DNA from: an uncultured Clostridia bacterium
GTDB lineage: Bacteria > Bacillota > Clostridia > Oscillospirales > Ruminococcaceae
DNA length: 10,036 bases
Reading direction: 5' to 3'
Assembly: GCA_945947715.1 (NCBI GenBank)
Contig: CAMEYZ010000064.1
Span: forward strand, 1 to 10,036
Under the pieces are notes generated by a model. The model was not told where the DNA came from. It did not search any database and saw only the letters and a list, made by a program, of their open reading frames with translations. The stretch's first letter is position 1. Each line of letters starts with the position of its first letter. Both the position numbers and the translations under genes were made by a program. Below are positions 6,348-10,036 of this stretch, piece by piece.

Positions 6348-8576
6348 GTGGAGACCGTTCAGAAGGAGCTTATCGCCATTGAGGGCGAAGTGGACAATGT
6401 GCTTTTCAGAAACAGCCAGAACGGATATATCGTCCTCGACCTGGACACGGGAAGCGACCTCGTTACCGTGGTCGGCGAGCTTGGCAACATCGACGTGGGC
6501 GAGGAGCTGCGCCTTACAGGCGAATATGTAAATCACCCGAAATTCGGCTCACAGTTTAAGGCACAGATTTGCGAACGGAAAATGCCTGCCACCTCCTCTG
6601 CTATCCTGAAATATCTGTCCTCCGGAGCAATAAAGGGCATCGGCCCCGCAATGGCAAAAAAAATTGTCGATAAATTCGGCGAAAAAAGTCTCGATATCAT
6701 CGAAAATGACCCTGATAAGCTCCTGGAAATAAAGGGCATCACCAAAAAGAAAATTGAAGAGGCGTCCCAGGAATTTAAACGGATAAACGGCATACGCTCT
6801 CTGATGATATTTCTTTCAAAATTCAATATTCTCCCTTCAATAGCGGTGAAGATATGGAAGCGCTGGGGACAATTCTCCATTGATGTTATCAAGGAAAATC
6901 CTTATGTGCTCTGCAGAAACGGCATCGAGCTTGAATTTGAAAAGGCGGAATACATCGCCGACCAGCTTGAACGTCCCAAGGACGACATCAATCGCATAAG
7001 AGCAGGTATCTTTTATGTTCTATACCATAACACCTTCAACGGTCACTGCTGTCTCCCCGCTGACAGGCTCATGTCAACGGCAATATCACTGCTGAACACC
7101 GACGAGGCTAAATACTCCGAAGCTCTCAGCGCGGAGGAGGACGACGACAATATCGTCATATTCGACAAAAATGGCCGTGAGTTTGTTTATCTGTACGATT
7201 ATTTCCGCGCGGAAGCCTACATAACCGACCGTCTTTCGCTGATGCGGGGTTGCTTTATCAACTCGGACGCTGATTACTCCAAGCTTATAGACATTGAGGA
7301 AACCACCAAGGGCATCACATACGCCGAACAGCAGAGAAAGGCTATTTCTCTTGCACTTTCACAGGGCTTCCTCATTCTGACGGGAGGCCCGGGAACGGGC
7401 AAGACCACCACACTAAAAGCTATCATCTCCCTGTACGAGCAGCGGGGCATGAAGGTAATGATAGCCGCTCCCACGGGACGGGCTGCAAAAAGAATATCCG
7501 ACCTTACGGGATATTCAGCTAAGACGATACACCGTCTCCTTGAAGTGGTCTACGACAGCTCAGGTCAGCTGAGATTCAAACACGACGAAAGCGACCCTAT
7601 CTCCTGCGATGTTATGATAATCGACGAAATGTCAATGGTGGACTGTCTGCTTTTTGAAGCGCTGCTCAGAGCAATGAAGCTTTCCTGCAGGCTCATCATG
7701 GTGGGCGACAGCGACCAGCTGCCAAGCGTTGGAGCTGGAAATCTGCTTAAGGATATGATAGACTGCGGCAGACTTACGGTCGTTCAGCTTACCGAAATTT
7801 TCCGACAGGCACAGCAAAGTGCTATCATCACCAATGCCCACAGGATAGTTAACGGCGAAAATCCCGTGCTTACGCTGAAGGACAACGACTTCTTTTTCAT
7901 GCAGCGCCTGGACAGCGATAAGGCAGCAGAGCTTGTGACCGAGCTTTACAGCGAACGGCTCCCAAAAGCGTACAACTACTCCCCTTTTGACGATATCCAG
8001 GTGCTCTGTCCGTCCAGAAAGGGCACGCTGGGAGTGACTGAACTGAACAGACTCCTGCAGCAGAAGATAAATCCTCCCGAAAAGGGACGGGCTGAGGTCA
8101 AGGGCATCCTGTACACCTTCCGCGACGGCGACAAGGTCATGCAGACCAAAAATAATTACGATATTCTATGGAAAAAGGAAAACGAAGAGGGCGCAGGAAT
8201 TTTTAACGGCGATATCGGCACAATAATCAAGGTGCGCCGCAGCGACAGCAAGGTCATCATCGACTTTGAAGGGCGCATCACCGAGTATGCCTTCGACATG
8301 CTGGACCAGCTGGAGCTTGCATATGCGATAACCGTCCACAAAAGTCAGGGCAGCGAGTTCAATGCTGTGATACTCCCGCTGCTGGGCGGCTTTGACAAGC
8401 TGTATTACAGAAATCTTCTGTATACTGCCGTTACCCGTGCAAAAAAGCTGCTGATAATTGTAGGCTCAACGGCGGCAGTGGATAGAATGGTCGCAAACAA
8501 CCGCAGGACTCTTCGTTACTCCTGTCTGAAATACATGCTGGAAACAAACCTTGAAGAAAGGCAGACAGAATTATGA
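6348..8576 (+). CDS. recD2: ATP-dependent RecD2-like 5'-3' DNA helicase
   Basis: This 742-residue protein is a superfamily 1B helicase of the RecD2 type, found in bacteria outside RecBCD and tied to repair and replication fork processing. An N-terminal OB-like region (about 8-80) is followed by tandem helix-hairpin-helix DNA-binding motifs (about 90-145, with KGIGP at 96-100 and KGIT near 129-132). The motor has Walker A GGPGTGKTT (346-354), Walker B IIDEMSMVD (424-432), a QLTEIFRQ motif III/IV region, VHKSQGSEF (663-671), and YTAVTRAKK (692-700) with the likely arginine finger R697. Its length fits the family. The start is GTG at 6348, backed by a strong AAAGGAGG site six bases upstream. The stop codon overlaps the comF start (ATGA), which suggests translational coupling. 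All helicase motifs look intact. Confidence 0.96.
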   Translation: METVQKELIAIEGEVDNVLFRNSQNGYIVLDLDTGSDLVTVVGELGNIDVGEELRLTGEYVNHPKFGSQFKAQICERKMPATSSAILKYLSSGAIKGIGPAMAKKIVDKFGEKSLDIIENDPDKLLEIKGITKKKIEEASQEFKRINGIRSLMIFLSKFNILPSIAVKIWKRWGQFSIDVIKENPYVLCRNGIELEFEKAEYIADQLERPKDDINRIRAGIFYVLYHNTFNGHCCLPADRLMSTAISLLNTDEAKYSEALSAEEDDDNIVIFDKNGREFVYLYDYFRAEAYITDRLSLMRGCFINSDADYSKLIDIEETTKGITYAEQQRKAISLALSQGFLILTGGPGTGKTTTLKAIISLYEQRGMKVMIAAPTGRAAKRISDLTGYSAKTIHRLLEVVYDSSGQLRFKHDESDPISCDVMIIDEMSMVDCLLFEALLRAMKLSCRLIMVGDSDQLPSVGAGNLLKDMIDCGRLTVVQLTEIFRQAQQSAIITNAHRIVNGENPVLTLKDNDFFFMQRLDSDKAAELVTELYSERLPKAYNYSPFDDIQVLCPSRKGTLGVTELNRLLQQKINPPEKGRAEVKGILYTFRDGDKVMQTKNNYDILWKKENEEGAGIFNGDIGTIIKVRRSDSKVIIDFEGRITEYAFDMLDQLELAYAITVHKSQGSEFNAVILPLLGGFDKLYYRNLLYTAVTRAKKLLIIVGSTAAVDRMVANNRRTLRYSCLKYMLETNLEERQTEL

Positions 8577-9286
8577 GCCGCTTTGACCTTGTAAAGAGCG
8601 ACAGGAAGGAAATGCTTATTGACCTCATCTTTCCAAACCGCTGCCCCTTCTGCGGAAAGATCATTCATTGGAGCAGGTACTGCTGCGAGGACTGCTATAC
8701 ACAGGCAGAATGGATAAATTTCGATAATGTCAGCGTATGCCGCCGCTGCGGACATTACGTCTGTGAATGTGATAAGGAGCTCATCTATTACGACAGATGC
8801 TTTTTTGCAGCCTCCTACAGCAACGAAAATGTTAAAAATGCAGTTCTTGCACTAAAATACAAGCAGAACAAAAACGCTGCGGTACTTTTCTCACAGCGGC
8901 TTTTTGAGCTTCTGAAAAATGAAGGGTACACCAATATCGACTGCATCGTACCGGTCCCCATGAACAGGAAAAAGCAGCGCAGACGAGGCTATAATCAGGC
9001 AGAAATACTTGCAGGATATCTGTCAGAGCTGCTGGGAGTCCCCGTGAGGACTGACCTGCTCGGGAAGCGTTATTCATCGGAAACTCAGCACAGCCGTACT
9101 GCTGAGGAACGAAAAACTGCTGCAGAAACGGAATATTTCTCCCTTGACAATAAGCTGAACGGAGAAAATGTTCTGCTGTGCGATGATATTTTTACCACAG
9201 GCTCAACGGTCAATCGCTGCGCCAAGCTGCTGAAAAGCATCGGCGCAACCTCGGTGACAACGGCGGTATGCGCGGCTGTCTTATAA
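8573..9286 (+). CDS. comF: ComF/ComFC family phosphoribosyltransferase-like protein
   Basis: This protein of 237 residues belongs to the ComF family (also GntX/ComFC), needed for natural transformation in several bacteria. An N-terminal zinc-binding region has CPFC (24-27) with CC and EDC (37-41), then a second cysteine cluster CRRC (56-59) with CEC (64-66). The C-terminal half is a type I phosphoribosyltransferase fold with VPVPMNRKKQRRRGYNQ in the middle and the PRPP loop VLLCDDIFTTGST at 200-212. The start at 8573 overlaps the recD2 stop. A second in-frame ATG at 8612 (Met14) opens MLIDLIFPNRCPFCG, which is where most family members begin, and has AGGA five bases upstream; either could be used. 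Whether this organism takes up DNA cannot be told; comF is often kept without a full competence set. Confidence 0.93.
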   Translation: MSRFDLVKSDRKEMLIDLIFPNRCPFCGKIIHWSRYCCEDCYTQAEWINFDNVSVCRRCGHYVCECDKELIYYDRCFFAASYSNENVKNAVLALKYKQNKNAAVLFSQRLFELLKNEGYTNIDCIVPVPMNRKKQRRRGYNQAEILAGYLSELLGVPVRTDLLGKRYSSETQHSRTAEERKTAAETEYFSLDNKLNGENVLLCDDIFTTGSTVNRCAKLLKSIGATSVTTAVCAAVL

Positions 9287-9292
9287 AAACAG

Positions 9293-9325
9293 AAAGGAGC
9301 AGCTTCCCTTCGGAAGCGCAGAAAT
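9293..9325 (+). promoter_or_regulatory. mreB ribosome binding site separated from the start codon by a hairpin
   Basis: The strong site AAAGGAG (9293-9299) lies 26 bases before the ATG at 9326, much too far for normal use. Between them sits a perfect hairpin, GCTTCC (9302-9307), loop CTTC, GGAAGC (9312-9317). Folding removes 16 bases from the path and brings the effective distance to about 10. No other start codon exists in frame between the site and 9326. A weak GGAAG (9312-9316) nine bases before the ATG is the alternative site, and it is buried in the stem. There is no T-run, so it does not look like a terminator for comF. Confidence 0.6.
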
Positions 9326-10036
9326 ATGGATATTGGAATAGATCTTGGAACAGCCAACGTGCTGATCTCCATGGAGAAAAAGGGCATCGTTCTGAACGAA
9401 CCATCGGTGGTCGCATTCAATAAGAAAACAGAGGAGATCATCGCTGTGGGCAGCGAGGCCGATAAAATGACCGGAAAAACTCCCGATTATATCGCGGTGA
9501 TACGTCCTCTGTGCGACGGAGTTATCTCCGACTACAACATGAACGAATGTATGATAACCGAATTTATTCATCGGGTGATGAAGCGCCAGATGATAATGCC
9601 TCGCATAATCATGTGCATACCTTCGTCGATAACCGACGTTGAGAGCCGCGCTGTGGTGGACGCCGCAAGAGCTGCGGGAGCAAGGAAAATATACCTTATC
9701 GAAGAGCCTCTGGCAGCACTTTTAGGCTCGGGCGGGGATATCTCCAAGCCGGGCGGAAATATGGTCATCGACATCGGCGGCGGAACTACTGACGTGGCAG
9801 TGGTATCTATGAACGGAATCGTTGCTAAGACCTCTGTTAAAATGGCAGGAAATCGTCTGGACAGCGCCATTATGAAGCATATCAGCCAGAAATATCATGT
9901 GCTTATCGGCGAAAAAACTGCGGAGTATGCAAAGTTCACACTGACAAACGTGTTCGACCCCACGGGAAACGTCAAGGCAAATATCCGCGGAAGGCACATG
10001 CTTTCAGGACTTCCCGCTCAGATCGAAATATCAGAT
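9326..10036 (+). CDS. mreB: MreB/Mbl-type actin-like cell-shape protein, N-terminal part (runs off the right edge)
   Basis: The first 237 codons of a bacterial actin are present; about 100 more residues would be expected. MreB and its paralogue Mbl form membrane-bound filaments that guide lateral cell-wall synthesis. The phosphate-1 loop IGIDLGTAN (3-11), VLNEPSVVAF, RPLCDGVISDY, the IEEPLAA segment (125-131) and the phosphate-2 loop VIDIGGGTTDVAV (147-159) are all intact. IRGRHMLSGLP near the end resembles Mbl more than MreB, and so does the N-terminus, so mbl is an equally fair name. The protein starts directly at the first strand (MDIGID), without the few extra residues seen in several homologues. 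It lies 39 bases after comF and is likely on the same transcript. Its upstream hairpin may control translation. Confidence 0.93.
   Translation, partial: MDIGIDLGTANVLISMEKKGIVLNEPSVVAFNKKTEEIIAVGSEADKMTGKTPDYIAVIRPLCDGVISDYNMNECMITEFIHRVMKRQMIMPRIIMCIPSSITDVESRAVVDAARAAGARKIYLIEEPLAALLGSGGDISKPGGNMVIDIGGGTTDVAVVSMNGIVAKTSVKMAGNRLDSAIMKHISQKYHVLIGEKTAEYAKFTLTNVFDPTGNVKANIRGRHMLSGLPAQIEISD

Noticed and set aside
9302..9317. Intrinsic terminator after comF
   Set aside because: The stem is only 6 bp and is followed by GCGCAGAAAT rather than a run of T. It also lies within the mreB leader.

Overview
The window looks like chromosomal DNA from a low- to mid-GC Firmicute of class Clostridia, most likely a Ruminococcus-like member of the Oscillospiraceae. 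The evidence is a Gram-positive type PolC replicase, strong AGGAGG-type ribosome binding sites, a sigma-A style promoter pair, and the order recD2 - comF - mreB/mbl, which I associate with that group. The genus assignment is inference. Nearly all of the window is housekeeping DNA. No phage, transposase, CRISPR, rRNA or tRNA genes were seen.

Layout. Bases 1-493 (minus strand) are the 5' end of a glycoside hydrolase family 2 enzyme that runs off the left edge. An AT-rich divergent region of about 180 bases follows. It holds one good promoter facing each way and an 8-bp inverted repeat between them. polC (674-4990, plus) is complete, with intact OB, PHP, proofreading exonuclease, polymerase, zinc-finger and clamp-binding elements. 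Next is a 530-base GC-rich non-coding stretch (4991-5520) packed with repeats: a 27-bp unit in three tandem copies, each with a hairpin; a 65-bp block present twice at about 72% identity; and several inverted repeats, some mutually exclusive. After it come a short-chain dehydrogenase/reductase (5521-6315), recD2 (6348-8576), comF (8573-9286, overlapping the recD2 stop by ATGA), and the first 237 codons of an MreB/Mbl-type actin homologue (9326-10036) that runs off the right edge.

How the genes fit together. PolC replicates the chromosome, RecD2 is a 5'-3' helicase of DNA repair, ComF-like proteins are linked to DNA uptake, and MreB/Mbl guides cell-wall growth. The SDR, recD2, comF and mreB genes all read the same way with gaps of 32, -4 and 39 bases, and could form one transcript. 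The GH2 gene is functionally unrelated and is transcribed away from polC.

The parts least explained by known genes are the structured repeat region between polC and the SDR gene, and a hairpin placed exactly between the Shine-Dalgarno sequence and the start codon of mreB. I found no clearly new enzymatic or defence system here.
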